A stretch of 42,072 nucleotides of DNA from Calditrichaceae bacterium. Lineage in GTDB: Bacteria > Calditrichota > Calditrichia > Calditrichales > Calditrichaceae. This document shows positions 8,457-18,040 of the stretch, piece by piece (positions within the stretch are counted from its first letter, which is position 1; every line of letters starts with the position of its first letter). The notes below the pieces were generated by a model. That model worked only from the letters and a program-made list of their open reading frames with translations, was not told the DNA's origin and did not search any database. Position numbers and translations under genes: made by a program. The stretch is from NCBI GenBank assembly GCA_024762535.1, contig JANTHG010000003.1, positions 1 through 42,072 of the forward strand, read 5' to 3'.

Positions 8457-9344
8457 TTAAAAAAAGGCGCTCTCAATAGCATTTATCTCGTTTTGTACAT
8501 TTTGTATGGTTGACATATATTTGCTATATATCCGGGTATTTTCTTCGGTGCGCTGCGGTTTTGTTACCAGCCAGTTATTTAATGCATTTTGAGCGGATTC
8601 TAATTTTGCTGTCAGGGTTTTATATTTTTCTGCCTGCTCTGCGGACAAACTTGTTGTGATTTTTTCAGTCTCAATTTCTTTTATCTTTTTATTCAAAGAG
8701 CTCAATTCATTGTTGAACTGATTCATTTTGTTCATGTTTTCAGGGGTTTGAGTCGGTTTAGTGGCTACCCAGGATTGAAAATCATTTTCCGCTTTTCTGA
8801 AAGATTTCCATAAATTTTTATACTTTTTACCCTCAGAATCGGAAAGAGATGAACTAAATTTTTCTATCCCTTTTGCACTGTACCTTAAGACACTTTTTAC
8901 TTCGGATATAAAACTTTCTGCGGTCTTCTCTTTACCTGCGCCTAATTGTCCCAATCTTGTCTGGCCGTCCGAATCTAAAATAATATAGGTTGGATAACCC
9001 TGTACTCCCATTTGCTCCTGTAACTTGCTGTTCCTTTTTTGATATTCTTCGGAAATTTTTGATTTATCTTTGGGGAAATCCAGAGTAACCAAAACCAAAT
9101 TATCTTTGGCATACGCATCCCACTCTGGTTTAGAAAAGACGTTTTCTTTCATTAATTTACACCAAACACACCAGTCTGAACCGGTAAAATTTAAGAATAC
9201 AGGTACCTTCTCTTCTTGCGCCAGTTTTATGGCAGAATCATAATCCGCCGTCCATTTACCAATAGTAACGGCGTTTTCCTGCTTTCCACATGAGAAAGAA
9301 GTGAACAATATTGTGATCGAAATAAGTAAAAATAGCTTTTTCAT
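8457..9344 (-). CDS. Thioredoxin-like lipoprotein with C-terminal helical extension
   Basis: A 295-residue envelope protein. The N-terminus is a lipoprotein-type signal (KKLFLLISITILFTSFSC, acceptor C19), so it should be tethered in the periplasm. Residues about 28-155 form a Thioredoxin_7/DUF255-like fold: VPVFLNFTGSDWCVWCK carries the redox pair C59/C62 (CVWC), followed by the LVTLDFP strand and the cis-proline loop GYPTYII (about 117). Residues 160-295 are highly charged and helical with heptad-like spacing (KKIKEIETEKITTSL, YKTLTAKLESAQNALNNW). The segments FQSWVATKPTQTPEN and LNNWLVTKPQRTEEN look like two copies of one unit. The start has AAGGAA six bases upstream. A role in disulfide or thiol chemistry is inferred; partners are unknown. 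It is a single-gene unit. Confidence 0.85.
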   Translation of the reverse strand: MKKLFLLISITILFTSFSCGKQENAVTIGKWTADYDSAIKLAQEEKVPVFLNFTGSDWCVWCKLMKENVFSKPEWDAYAKDNLVLVTLDFPKDKSKISEEYQKRNSKLQEQMGVQGYPTYIILDSDGQTRLGQLGAGKEKTAESFISEVKSVLRYSAKGIEKFSSSLSDSEGKKYKNLWKSFRKAENDFQSWVATKPTQTPENMNKMNQFNNELSSLNKKIKEIETEKITTSLSAEQAEKYKTLTAKLESAQNALNNWLVTKPQRTEENTRIYSKYMSTIQNVQNEINAIESAFF

Positions 9345-9555
9345 AAAAATTCCTTTTAAGTTTGTACTGCCTTATTAGATGTAAAAATATTAAAAAGAGA
9401 CAAAAAAGTTTTTTTAGAAACACGTTCATAAATTCAGGATGCAAGAAAAAACGTATATATTCATACTAAAGAACTTATTTATATGAGCATGCCTCTTTCG
9501 AATAAATCGCGTCTTACATAATTGTTGTTCTCATCCACATTGGAGTTATTTTACA

Positions 9556-10341
9556 TTACGCCCTGTTTGAATTTTTTAAGGCAATGAGGGCGGCGCCATA
9601 GGCCCCCATAAGCTGCGGATATTCCGGCATGGTCACCTGCTCTCCTAATTCCTGAGTAATCATTTCCCGGATAGCCGGATTTTTAACCACCCCGCCGGAA
9701 AGCATTAACGGTGGAACCAGTCCCACACTACGGATCATGGCTACAATGCGCAAAATAAGAGAACGGTGCAATCCTTTTAAAATGGGATTCACTTCTACTC
9801 CATGAGCAATCATGGAAATAATTTCCGATTCAGCAAAAACCGTACAAGTGCTGGAAATGGCTACTTCTTCTGCGGCCGAGAGTGCTTCAACTCCCATTCT
9901 GTCCAATGGTACTCTAAGTCTTCCGGCTGTGTTTTCCAAAAACCGACCGGTCCCTGCTGCGCACTTGTCGTTCATAGCAAAATCGACAACCTGGCTGTTT
10001 TCTCCAATAATAATCACTTTACTGTCTTGTCCACCGATATCCACCAGCGTACCACCATGGCCTAATTGATTATAAACACCCGTGGCATGACAGGTAATTT
10101 CCGTTACCTTCTTTTCGGCTTGTTCGACCAGATTTCGTCCGTAACCGGTAGCTACCATAGGCAGTTCTTTACCATCAAAACCATGTTCCCGCATTAGATT
10201 AAAAAAGTGATCTACCTGATCTTCGACTCTGGGATCCGCCCCTTCCAAATGGTGCCAGATTAATTTTCCCTGTGCGTCAACGGCTGTTAATTTAACAGTT
10301 GTGGATCCCACATCTATTCCTAATGCCTTTACCTCTTCCAT
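9556..10341 (-). CDS. 2-Hydroxyacyl-CoA dehydratase activator (BadF/BadG/HgdC-type ATPase)
   Basis: Fe-S ATPase (261 residues) that injects a high-energy electron into its partner dehydratase upon ATP hydrolysis. The ASKHA-fold motifs are clear: phosphate-1 GIDVGSTTVK (8-17), phosphate-2 LVDIGGQDSK (99-108) and adenosine motif LSGGVVKNPAIREM near 214-227. The [4Fe-4S] cluster bridging the homodimer needs one Cys pair per subunit; here these are C127 (NDKCAAGTGRFLE) and C166 (SSTCTVFAESE), the same positions as in the characterised Acidaminococcus HgdC as I recall it. It is the last gene of the operon, starting three bases after the upstream stop. A single activator of HgdC size, rather than two different ATPase subunits, favours a dehydratase over an ATP-dependent benzoyl-CoA reductase. 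Confidence 0.93.
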   Translation of the reverse strand: MEEVKALGIDVGSTTVKLTAVDAQGKLIWHHLEGADPRVEDQVDHFFNLMREHGFDGKELPMVATGYGRNLVEQAEKKVTEITCHATGVYNQLGHGGTLVDIGGQDSKVIIIGENSQVVDFAMNDKCAAGTGRFLENTAGRLRVPLDRMGVEALSAAEEVAISSTCTVFAESEIISMIAHGVEVNPILKGLHRSLILRIVAMIRSVGLVPPLMLSGGVVKNPAIREMITQELGEQVTMPEYPQLMGAYGAALIALKNSNRA

Positions 10342-10344
10342 ATA

Positions 10345-11670
10345 TTAATCCTCCAGCATTTCCATGAAAGCAGCCAAGCGGGATGCCACCTGCTCTTCCG
10401 CATAGGCACGCGGGTCGTCATGGTCGGCTTCCAGTAAAAGGGCCGGTATGTTGTATTCTTTAATCAAACGGTTGCGTTGATCCACCTGACCGATGGAATA
10501 TGGTTTACATGAACGATCTGAATGTAAAATGACACCATTGAGATCAAAGTCCTCAACCATTCGACGCATCGTATTCAGTTTATATTTTGTACCTTTGTTC
10601 AAAATCGGATAGAGGTAGGTACGTGCCATAGAGTCCAGGGGCTTATCTACATTAATAAGCGGCGCTAACTCTCCCCAGGCATTTGTATAAGTTGAAGCAA
10701 CCACGGCAATACCGCGTTCCGCCAGATATTCCGACAAATAGCGCAAGCGGTACCAGATGGGTAAGTTGTCCCAGAGTAATCGTTTTCGTTCTTTCTTAAG
10801 CGCACCGATTCCTTTTGATATTCGTTCGTCCAGTTCTTTTAATAATTGACTATAGAAATCAACGGTCGTCTTTAATCCACGCATCTCTACAATGGGCGCC
10901 ATATGAATAAATTGGTCAAATACCGAAAGAGGCGCGGGATGTTGCTTTCCCCTTCCCATAATTTCTAACCAGAGTTCTGTAGCATCTTTGCTTAACTGCA
11001 GCACCTCCTGCAATTTTTTATATTCTAATGTTTTTCCTGCTACCTGTTCCGACACAGGAATAGAATCTTCCAACTGCCGGCGTACAAACTTAATCGCATG
11101 ATCGGGTGCTTCATCATAAACAAAGGGTGTGTCAATTAATATCAGAGGAACGTTAAAATGATCTGCCAGTACGCGGTACCAATGTAAAACGGTCTGGCAA
11201 ATATTTGTACAAGCCAGCAACAAATCCGGCTTAGGAAGCTTCCCAACAGGTGTTTTTCCCGATAGCACAGACCCGATATCGGTACGGGCATAAGAGCATA
11301 TATCCCTTGAATAACCGGCGTTCTCCGCCTCTGTTGAAATATCCACAACGGCGCGCCGCGCTCCACATAACGCTCCGTGGTTTTCGGGATAAAGCACATA
11401 GTATCCCAATGCCTGTAAAATTTCTACCGGCCCTCCGGATGTTACCCAGGCCACGGGCCTGTGTCCGTTTGCATAGCGCCCCGCCAGGTAGTGGAGCGAA
11501 ATTAATTCTTTAGTACGTGCACCGATTCTCAATGGTTCGGATAAAATATCCGTTCGCCATTTAGAAGAGGAAAATGTGCTATGCTCTGCTCGTCGTCTCT
11601 GCCAGCCGAGTGCCGTTTTCCCTATAATATTCACATTTACCATATATTTCAGCGTTGCGCTCACACTCAT
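10345..11670 (-). CDS. 2-Hydroxyacyl-CoA dehydratase-family Fe-S subunit, larger (HgdA/FldB/BcrC-like)
   Basis: A 441-residue subunit of the benzoyl-CoA reductase/2-hydroxyglutaryl-CoA dehydratase family (HGD-D). Cysteines at the three positions expected for a [4Fe-4S] cluster in this fold are visible: C102 ([10 protein letters not shown]), C154 and C158 (LACTNICQT), and C388 ([12 protein letters not shown]), the last inside the most conserved C-terminal signature. The C-terminus [13 protein letters not shown] followed by a helical end is also typical. The start at 11670 overlaps the previous stop by four bases (ATGA), which implies translational coupling to the smaller subunit gene. The first 30 residues look extended compared with what I remember of the family. 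The substrate acid is not readable from the sequence. Confidence 0.9.
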   Translation of the reverse strand: MSVSATLKYMVNVNIIGKTALGWQRRRAEHSTFSSSKWRTDILSEPLRIGARTKELISLHYLAGRYANGHRPVAWVTSGGPVEILQALGYYVLYPENHGALCGARRAVVDISTEAENAGYSRDICSYARTDIGSVLSGKTPVGKLPKPDLLLACTNICQTVLHWYRVLADHFNVPLILIDTPFVYDEAPDHAIKFVRRQLEDSIPVSEQVAGKTLEYKKLQEVLQLSKDATELWLEIMGRGKQHPAPLSVFDQFIHMAPIVEMRGLKTTVDFYSQLLKELDERISKGIGALKKERKRLLWDNLPIWYRLRYLSEYLAERGIAVVASTYTNAWGELAPLINVDKPLDSMARTYLYPILNKGTKYKLNTMRRMVEDFDLNGVILHSDRSCKPYSIGQVDQRNRLIKEYNIPALLLEADHDDPRAYAEEQVASRLAAFMEMLED

Positions 11671-12767
11671 CCTAATATCTCCAGAAAAGCTCCAATCCTT
11701 GTTACAATCTGATTTGACAAGGGATCATTTAAGTCGATCTCGATTTGAACCGAAGGCAAGCCGGCTGCTTTCAGTTTGGCCCGCAACCGGGGAAGATCAA
11801 ATAATTCAGGTTCACAAAACTTTACATCATAAAACACAACTCCCCTGGCATCTGTTTGGTCTGCCAACCGAAGAAGATATTGTTTACGTTCTTCAAGCGA
11901 ATTACCCCGTGTAGGATCCGGCGGAGCGTTCAGAATGCGTTCCGCCATACGTCTGAAGGGTTGCTCACTTTTCCCGGAAGCATATAATCGCCGCCCACAG
12001 CAGGCCAGGTCGTCGGCTACGACAGCAGCTCCCAACTCCGTAATTGTTGTTAATACCTCCATTGGCTCCGGAACAATTCCTGAAAGAATAATTGCTGTTC
12101 CCTTTGGATTATCGAAACCCTTACGGGACAGAACCTTTTCTGCAATTGAAATAAATGTTTCTGCCGGTAAATATTCTCGCGTGCGGACCAGATGGTAAAA
12201 AGAATAATTAGAAAGTGACACCTTTTGCCGCTTTTCGTATAATTGCCGGAGTAAATCATCGGCCTTTTCTTCACGTCGGATACAACGTAGTAATATCTCC
12301 TCAGATGGCTTTTTACCGGTTAACCCGCTCAGGTGACGGTATAATTGGCGAAATTCTTCTGTCAGAAAACGCAGGTCTTCCGGACGATTGCCACGTGGTA
12401 AATAAAGCGGGAATATGGATTGTTTCGGTTTAACAAAATCCAGCAGAATACTTCCGAAACCCTGCAGACTGTCACACGTATGGGGAACGGCTATAAAATC
12501 AGCCAAATCCAGCCCGCCCTTTTTAAGGAATGAAAGCGCATTGTGCACAATAGAACACACATACGGCTGCAGATGTGCTCCTCCATGACTTACATCCGTT
12601 CCAGGCGGCCCCCATACTTCAACCGGTAAAACATCAAACGCCCGGAACAAACTTCTCGGATAATGAATAGGGAGAACGGCCGCTATCATCCCGGAGTTTT
12701 GTTTGAAAGCTGTTATTGTTTCAATTCGATTGGGTATCGCAGGTAATTCCATCGTTTTTAGGCTCAT
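11667..12767 (-). CDS. 2-Hydroxyacyl-CoA dehydratase-family Fe-S subunit, smaller (HgdB/FldC/BcrB-like)
   Basis: A 366-residue partner subunit of the same family. Family landmarks are the segment [13 protein letters not shown] (C71), [11 protein letters not shown] (C98), the domain-2 strand [16 protein letters not shown], and the C-terminal [19 protein letters not shown] (C318) followed by [12 protein letters not shown]71, C98 and C318 are the probable cluster ligands. It is closer to HgdB/BcrB-type subunits than its neighbour and shares little obvious identity with it, so the two should form a heterodimer rather than being recent duplicates. It overlaps the ligase gene upstream by four bases and the larger subunit downstream by four bases. 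It carries no signal peptide, so it is cytoplasmic. Confidence 0.9.
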   Translation of the reverse strand: MSLKTMELPAIPNRIETITAFKQNSGMIAAVLPIHYPRSLFRAFDVLPVEVWGPPGTDVSHGGAHLQPYVCSIVHNALSFLKKGGLDLADFIAVPHTCDSLQGFGSILLDFVKPKQSIFPLYLPRGNRPEDLRFLTEEFRQLYRHLSGLTGKKPSEEILLRCIRREEKADDLLRQLYEKRQKVSLSNYSFYHLVRTREYLPAETFISIAEKVLSRKGFDNPKGTAIILSGIVPEPMEVLTTITELGAAVVADDLACCGRRLYASGKSEQPFRRMAERILNAPPDPTRGNSLEERKQYLLRLADQTDARGVVFYDVKFCEPELFDLPRLRAKLKAAGLPSVQIEIDLNDPLSNQIVTRIGAFLEILG

Positions 12768-14437
12768 CCGTTTGTTTGTTGTTTTTTAATTTCGTTATCA
12801 CGCAGTGAACGTCTTAAAATTTTTCCGATTGCACTTTTAGGCAAGTCAGAACAAAATTCAATTTCTGACGGTACTTTATAGGGGGTTAAATATTGCCTGA
12901 AATATTTCTTTAATTCGTCTTCCGTTGCTTTTTCACCCTCTTTAAGCACTATAAAGACTTTTACCTTTTCGCCTTTATATGTATCCGGGATGCCAACCGC
13001 AATACCTTCTTTTACTTTGGGATGCTTGTATATTAATTCATCGATTTCGCGTGGATAGATATTAAAACCACCAACAATAATTAATTCTTTTTTACGGTCA
13101 GTAATATAAAAATATCCCTCTTCATCCATATAGCCGATATCACCGGTTAGCAGCCAGTCATCCAGCATTGTTTTTTCTGTTTCTACCGGATTCTTGTAAT
13201 AACCCTTCATCATGGTGGGTGTACGCAGGGCAATTTCACCTAATTCACCAGGGGGTAAATCACTTTTGTCTTTTAAGCTAACAATTTTTGCTTCCACATC
13301 CGGGAAGGGCAAGCCAATGCTGCCGATCTTATGTTTTCCCTCGTAAGGATTGGCCATAATAGCAGTAACCGCTTCTGTAAGACCATATCCTTCGATGGCT
13401 CGTCCATTAGTCATCTTTTCGAAATTCTCTTTGATAGCTGTTGTCAATGGCGCCGCACCTACCCAAACCGCATTTAAACTGCCAAAATCATATTTTGAAA
13501 TATTTTTAAGATTCGATAAGGCAACTAAAATAGTAGGTACAACCGCGGAAACCGTTGGTTTATATTTATGGATTGCCTTGGCCATTTCCTGTGCATTGAA
13601 TTTTGGCAACATTATGATTTCTGCACCGGCAAGAATAAAGGAATTCATGCCTACGCTCATACCATATCCATGAAAAAAGGGCAAGATGGCCAGCATGCGG
13701 TCTTCTTTTTTGAGGTGTCCCCAAACTTTTATCTGATGCGCATTTGCAACAATATTAAAATGCGAGAGCATGATTCCTTTAGCAATGCCCGTGGTGCCGC
13801 CTGAATAAATAAGAACAGCCAAATCATCCGGCTGTGCCGGATGCGGTTTAAAGTTTTCAAGGTTCCCCGTCGTTATTAATTCCCTGAAATCATAAATATC
13901 CTGCTTACTGTTTTTTAACTGCTTTTTTACAAGTTTGTTCTCGCGGATGGTCTGAACGAGACCCCGGGGAAAAGGTAAAAAATCTCCGATACGGCTATAA
14001 ATGATTTGTTTAATTGGTACCCGACTGCTCAATTCCATTATTTTTTCCAGGAACATGGGCAGAGTAATAACCGTTTTTGCTCCGGAATCATTAAAATGAA
14101 ACTCCAGTTCCGAAACCGAGTACAGGGGATTTAAGGGCACAATCACTGCACCCGCCTTAAGGGCGCCGAAGTAGGCAATCGGGTAACCGGGAAAATTAGG
14201 AAGTAAAAAGGCAATTTTATTACCCGGCTTAAGCCCCTGTTCACGAAGAGCCACCGCAAAGCGGTCGGACATTTCTTTAATCTCGCGATAAGAAAGCTGT
14301 TTGCCAAAAAAACGGCTTAACGGACGATCCGCAAATTGAGCAGCGCTTTCATCTAATAACTCATACACGGGAACCGTTGGATATTCCAAACGTTCCGGTA
14401 CTTGCTTGTCATAGAATTGCAACCAGGGCTTCGTCAT
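12764..14437 (-). CDS. AMP-forming acyl-CoA ligase
   Basis: ANL-superfamily ligase (557 residues) that activates a carboxylic acid to its CoA thioester through an acyl-AMP. Motifs in order: A3 phosphate loop YSGGTTGIAKG (211-221), A5 EGYGLTEAV, A7 LTGDIGYMDEEGYFYITDRKKELII, A8 hinge GGFNIYPREIDE, and the A10 catalytic lysine K539 in PKSAIGKILRR. Length and the FadD-like context LPFFHGYGM fit medium- or long-chain or aromatic acid ligases; specificity is not readable. GGAGG lies six bases before the ATG. It is the first gene of the four-gene operon and overlaps the next by four bases. It could supply the CoA ester for the dehydratase subunits, either directly or as a CoA donor, as FldI- or HadA-type functions do in amino-acid fermenters. 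Confidence 0.93.
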   Translation of the reverse strand: MTKPWLQFYDKQVPERLEYPTVPVYELLDESAAQFADRPLSRFFGKQLSYREIKEMSDRFAVALREQGLKPGNKIAFLLPNFPGYPIAYFGALKAGAVIVPLNPLYSVSELEFHFNDSGAKTVITLPMFLEKIMELSSRVPIKQIIYSRIGDFLPFPRGLVQTIRENKLVKKQLKNSKQDIYDFRELITTGNLENFKPHPAQPDDLAVLIYSGGTTGIAKGIMLSHFNIVANAHQIKVWGHLKKEDRMLAILPFFHGYGMSVGMNSFILAGAEIIMLPKFNAQEMAKAIHKYKPTVSAVVPTILVALSNLKNISKYDFGSLNAVWVGAAPLTTAIKENFEKMTNGRAIEGYGLTEAVTAIMANPYEGKHKIGSIGLPFPDVEAKIVSLKDKSDLPPGELGEIALRTPTMMKGYYKNPVETEKTMLDDWLLTGDIGYMDEEGYFYITDRKKELIIVGGFNIYPREIDELIYKHPKVKEGIAVGIPDTYKGEKVKVFIVLKEGEKATEDELKKYFRQYLTPYKVPSEIEFCSDLPKSAIGKILRRSLRDNEIKKQQTNG

Positions 14438-14749
14438 ACCATACCTCCGGAAAATTAATCTTTAAGAAATATAGGCAACTAAAATAATACATTCCAAAAT
14501 TAATTCCACACCCTGAAGCAATGGTAAGGGTATTTCCCTATCGTATCCACATCCCGGGCACACGCGGCCTATTAAAATCAACTGGATTAAATTTAAATGG
14601 ATTGTCATTTTAAAAAAGTAATGTAAAAAATATTTCTGCCGGCAACTTGTAACTTTAGTCTTCCGTATGTAACATTGCTCAGTCCGTTTCCCTGAAGAAC
14701 CAACGGTCAGATCCGATAGTATCTATTTTCATAAATTTAGGAGTTTTTT
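14438..14749. promoter_or_regulatory. Divergent intergenic region (ligase operon / tricorn-type protease)
   Basis: 312 bases without a gene, which should hold promoters for both the minus-strand ligase operon and the plus-strand protease. One sigma70-like candidate on the plus strand is TTGTAA (14647-14652), 17 bases, TAACAT (14670-14675). It matches the consensus at four of six bases in each box, so it is only suggestive. I see no operator-like palindrome or riboswitch fold. Confidence 0.3.
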
Positions 14750-17700
14750 ATGCGTCGTATCCTGATTTCTTTATTCCTATTTCTGCCTTTTGTGTTACAA
14801 GCTGCGGGAAATAACGGTTACTACCGTTTTCCGGCACTTTATCAAAACACCATTATTTTTACTGCTGAAGGTGATTTGTGGAAGGTACCCATAACCGGTG
14901 GCAACGCTCAGCGTCTAACTACCAATCACGGCGTAGAATCAAACGCTTCCGTTTCAGCACATGGAAAATGGATTGCCTTTTCGGCCCAATACGAAGGGCC
15001 TACTGAAGTGTATGTAATGCCAATCGCGGGTGGTATTCCCAAAAGACTAACCTTCGAAGGACACCGGGCTATAGTATCCGGGTGGGCAACAGACGGCAAA
15101 GTTCTATTCAGCACATCCCGTTACTCTACGCTACCGGACAGGCAACTGGTCAAGGTAGATATAAATACACGGCAAAAGGAAATCATTCCCTTGAGTCAGG
15201 CCGATCAGGGTGCTTTTGAGCCGCAAGGAAAAACCCTCTTTTTTACGAGACGTCCGTTTCAGGGCAGCCATACTAAACGCTACAAGGGCGGTACGGCACA
15301 AAATCTCTGGAAATTTACCAGCGACAGTGCAGAAGCGATTCCCCTGACTGCTGATTATCCCGGTACCAGTAAAAATCCCATGTGGTGGAACGGTCGAATA
15401 TATTTCCTCAGTGATCGTGACAATACAATGAATATCTGGTCCATGAAGGAGGACGGTTCGGACTTAAGACAGCACACTTTTCACAAAGGGCTGGATATAA
15501 ACAGCGCGTCACTGAATAACGGACGCATCGTTTACCAGTTGCTGGCTGATTTGTTTGTGTATGATATTGCTAAGGACAGCGATAATAAACTAAATATAAA
15601 ATTAACTTCCGATTTTGACCAAATGCATGAAAAATGGGTGAAGAAGCCCATGAAATACTTAACCGCTACCCATATTTCAGCGGACGGTTCCATGGTTGCT
15701 TTAACTGCAAGAGGACAGGTGTTTGTTGCACCGGTTGAAGGTGGACGCCTGATTCGCGCGACACGGAATGAAAGCATCCGTTACCGGCAAGCACGCTTTA
15801 TGCCGGATGGTAAAACTCTGCTGGCCTTATCCGATGAAAGCGGTGAATTCGAATTCCATCGTCTTCCTGCCAACGGTGTGGGAAAGGAAGCAGTGCTCAC
15901 CCGGGATGCTGATGTGCTCCGCTACCAGGGTGTACCGGCACCGGATGGTAAAAAATTCGCCTTTACCGATAAAAATTACCGCCTGTGGGTGTACGATTTT
16001 AGTATGCATAAAGCCAAAATCCTTACTACCTCAAAAATAGAAAATTTCTACAATTTGGCCTGGTCACCAGACAGCCGCTGGCTGGCTTTTCTAAGCTTTG
16101 CGGAGAACCAATTTGCCCAAATCAAAATTTATGACAGTAAAACGGGCCGGTTTCATGATCTTACCGATGACCGCGTAAACAGTTTTAATCCAGTTTGGAG
16201 TGCCGACGGCAAATGGCTGTACTTTTTATCCCAAAGAAATTTGCACACCGTTGTACCCAGTCCCTGGGGAGAATATCAACCCGAACCGTTTCTAGATAAA
16301 ATTACTAAAATTTACATGGTGTCTTTGACGCCTGAGGTGCGTTCTCCTTTTTTGCCAGAAGATGAACTGACACGGGCTAAACTACAAATCGAAAAAGACA
16401 AGAAAAAAAGTGAAAACAAAAAAAACGAAAATGAAAAAGTAACGGTTACCATCGATTTTTCCGGTTTGCAGCAGCGGGTAATGCCGGTACCTCTACCGGC
16501 TGCCAATTACACAGATTTGGCTGTAAATAAGGAGTATCTGTTTTGGTCGGAAATCAACCGTACCGGCAAAAACAAACACATCTTGAAAGCATTAAAAATT
16601 AAGAACAAAGATATTGAAGCAAAAAAACTGGTGGATGATATCCGCGGGTTCGAGCTTTCTGCCAACGGGAAAAAAATATTAGTACGACAGAAAGAAAATC
16701 TCTTTGTTGTTGACGCCAAGGATACAGCACCGGCAAAAATCACCAAAAATAGAGTCGATTTAAAAGGCTGGACTTATTCGCTGCACCCCAAAGATGAGTG
16801 GCGTCAAATGCTGGTGGATGCCTGGCGAATGGAACGTGACTATTTTTATGATCCAAATTTACACGGTGTTAAGTATAAAGAAATCTTAGACAAATATCTT
16901 CCGTATATCGATCGCGTTACAGACCGTGATGAACTGGATGATTTAATTGGTCAGATGGTCGGTGAACTATCTGCCCTGCATACCTTTGTGGCCGGAGGCG
17001 ACAAAAGACGAAGTGAAACAAATACAAAACAGGGCTTTCTCGGAGCCGTACTGGAACATGATTTCGCAAACAAGGGTTACCGCATTGCGCATATCTACCA
17101 ATCTGATCCCAATTTTCCCGAACGCCTTGCCCCGCTTGACAAACCGGAGGTTCGTATTCCAGAAGGCGATGTAATCCGTGCGGTCAACGGCATTCCCGCT
17201 TTATCCGTAGACGATATTTCCTTGTTATTAAAAAATCAGGCCGGGAAACAGGTGTTGCTAACTTTATATTCACTAAAAAGCAAAAAGCTCTATAATAAGC
17301 TGGTTAAACCTTTCGATGCCCGGCAGGAAAGTAGTTTACGTTACAGTGAGTGGGAATATACGCGCCGGTTGCAGGTAGAGAAAGAGGGAAAAAGTGAACT
17401 GGGCTATGTACATCTGCGGGCAATGGGTGGGGGCAATTACCGCGAATGGCTTGAAAATTTTTATCCGGTAGCTAACCGCAAAGGTCTGATTATCGACGTT
17501 CGCCACAACAGAGGCGGCAATATTGACAGTTGGATTCTGGAAAAACTCCTGCGCAAAATCTGGTTCTACTGGAAACCGCGTGTGGGTAAACCTACCTGGA
17601 ATATGCAGTATGCTTTTCCTGGCCATATGGTGGTTTTATGCGACGGCTTTACGGCCTCGGATGGCGAAGCTTTTTCGGAAGGCTTCCGTAGGCTGGGTTT

Positions 17701-18007
17701 GGGTAAGGTCATCGGTACACGTACCTGGGGCGGTGAAATCTGGTTGTCCTTCAGTAATCGTTTGGTAGATATGGGCATTGCTTCTGCTGCAGAAACCGGT
17801 GTTTACGGTCCGGAGGGTAAGTGGCTGATTGAAGGACACGGCGTTGAACCGGATCGCATTGTGGATAATCTGCCTCATGCGACCTTTGAAGGAAAAGATG
17901 CTCAGTTGGAAGCGGCCATTTCATACTTACAGGAAAAAATAGCGAAGGAGCCGGTAACTATTCCACAGCCTCCGGCCTATCCGGATAAAACGGGTAAGGT
18001 AAAATAA
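14750..18007 (+). CDS. Exported tricorn-type serine protease (S41B)
   Basis: A 1085-residue homologue of the tricorn core protease, with a signal peptide (1-19, ending VLQA), so it acts in the envelope, not the cytoplasm as in Thermoplasma. Residues 24-330 are a WD40/TolB-like propeller with blades such as LWKVPITGGNAQRLT and VYVMPIAGGIPKRLT; a second propeller spans about 335-690. A lysine/asparagine-rich low-complexity insert lies near 545-566. The C1 helical domain follows, then a PDZ domain (about 757-843, GDVIRAVNGIPALS) and the C2 catalytic domain. Catalytic candidates: H744 (SALHTF), nucleophile S970 (GFTASDGEAF) and E1028 (EGHGVEPD). The serine that precedes the histidine in archaeal tricorn is leucine here. 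Expected role: degradation of peptides to small products. The ATG has GGAG eight bases upstream. Confidence 0.93.
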   Translation: MRRILISLFLFLPFVLQAAGNNGYYRFPALYQNTIIFTAEGDLWKVPITGGNAQRLTTNHGVESNASVSAHGKWIAFSAQYEGPTEVYVMPIAGGIPKRLTFEGHRAIVSGWATDGKVLFSTSRYSTLPDRQLVKVDINTRQKEIIPLSQADQGAFEPQGKTLFFTRRPFQGSHTKRYKGGTAQNLWKFTSDSAEAIPLTADYPGTSKNPMWWNGRIYFLSDRDNTMNIWSMKEDGSDLRQHTFHKGLDINSASLNNGRIVYQLLADLFVYDIAKDSDNKLNIKLTSDFDQMHEKWVKKPMKYLTATHISADGSMVALTARGQVFVAPVEGGRLIRATRNESIRYRQARFMPDGKTLLALSDESGEFEFHRLPANGVGKEAVLTRDADVLRYQGVPAPDGKKFAFTDKNYRLWVYDFSMHKAKILTTSKIENFYNLAWSPDSRWLAFLSFAENQFAQIKIYDSKTGRFHDLTDDRVNSFNPVWSADGKWLYFLSQRNLHTVVPSPWGEYQPEPFLDKITKIYMVSLTPEVRSPFLPEDELTRAKLQIEKDKKKSENKKNENEKVTVTIDFSGLQQRVMPVPLPAANYTDLAVNKEYLFWSEINRTGKNKHILKALKIKNKDIEAKKLVDDIRGFELSANGKKILVRQKENLFVVDAKDTAPAKITKNRVDLKGWTYSLHPKDEWRQMLVDAWRMERDYFYDPNLHGVKYKEILDKYLPYIDRVTDRDELDDLIGQMVGELSALHTFVAGGDKRRSETNTKQGFLGAVLEHDFANKGYRIAHIYQSDPNFPERLAPLDKPEVRIPEGDVIRAVNGIPALSVDDISLLLKNQAGKQVLLTLYSLKSKKLYNKLVKPFDARQESSLRYSEWEYTRRLQVEKEGKSELGYVHLRAMGGGNYREWLENFYPVANRKGLIIDVRHNRGGNIDSWILEKLLRKIWFYWKPRVGKPTWNMQYAFPGHMVVLCDGFTASDGEAFSEGFRRLGLGKVIGTRTWGGEIWLSFSNRLVDMGIASAAETGVYGPEGKWLIEGHGVEPDRIVDNLPHATFEGKDAQLEAAISYLQEKIAKEPVTIPQPPAYPDKTGKVK

Positions 18008-18040
18008 CAAAATAGTGAACGATGACAAGTTGTGAGTAAT

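Noticed and set aside
9556-12767. ATP-dependent benzoyl-CoA reductase (BcrABCD) as the product of the operon
   Set aside because: Only one activator gene is present, of HgdC length with the HgdC cysteine positions, rather than two different ATPase subunits. A dehydratase is more likely, though not proven.
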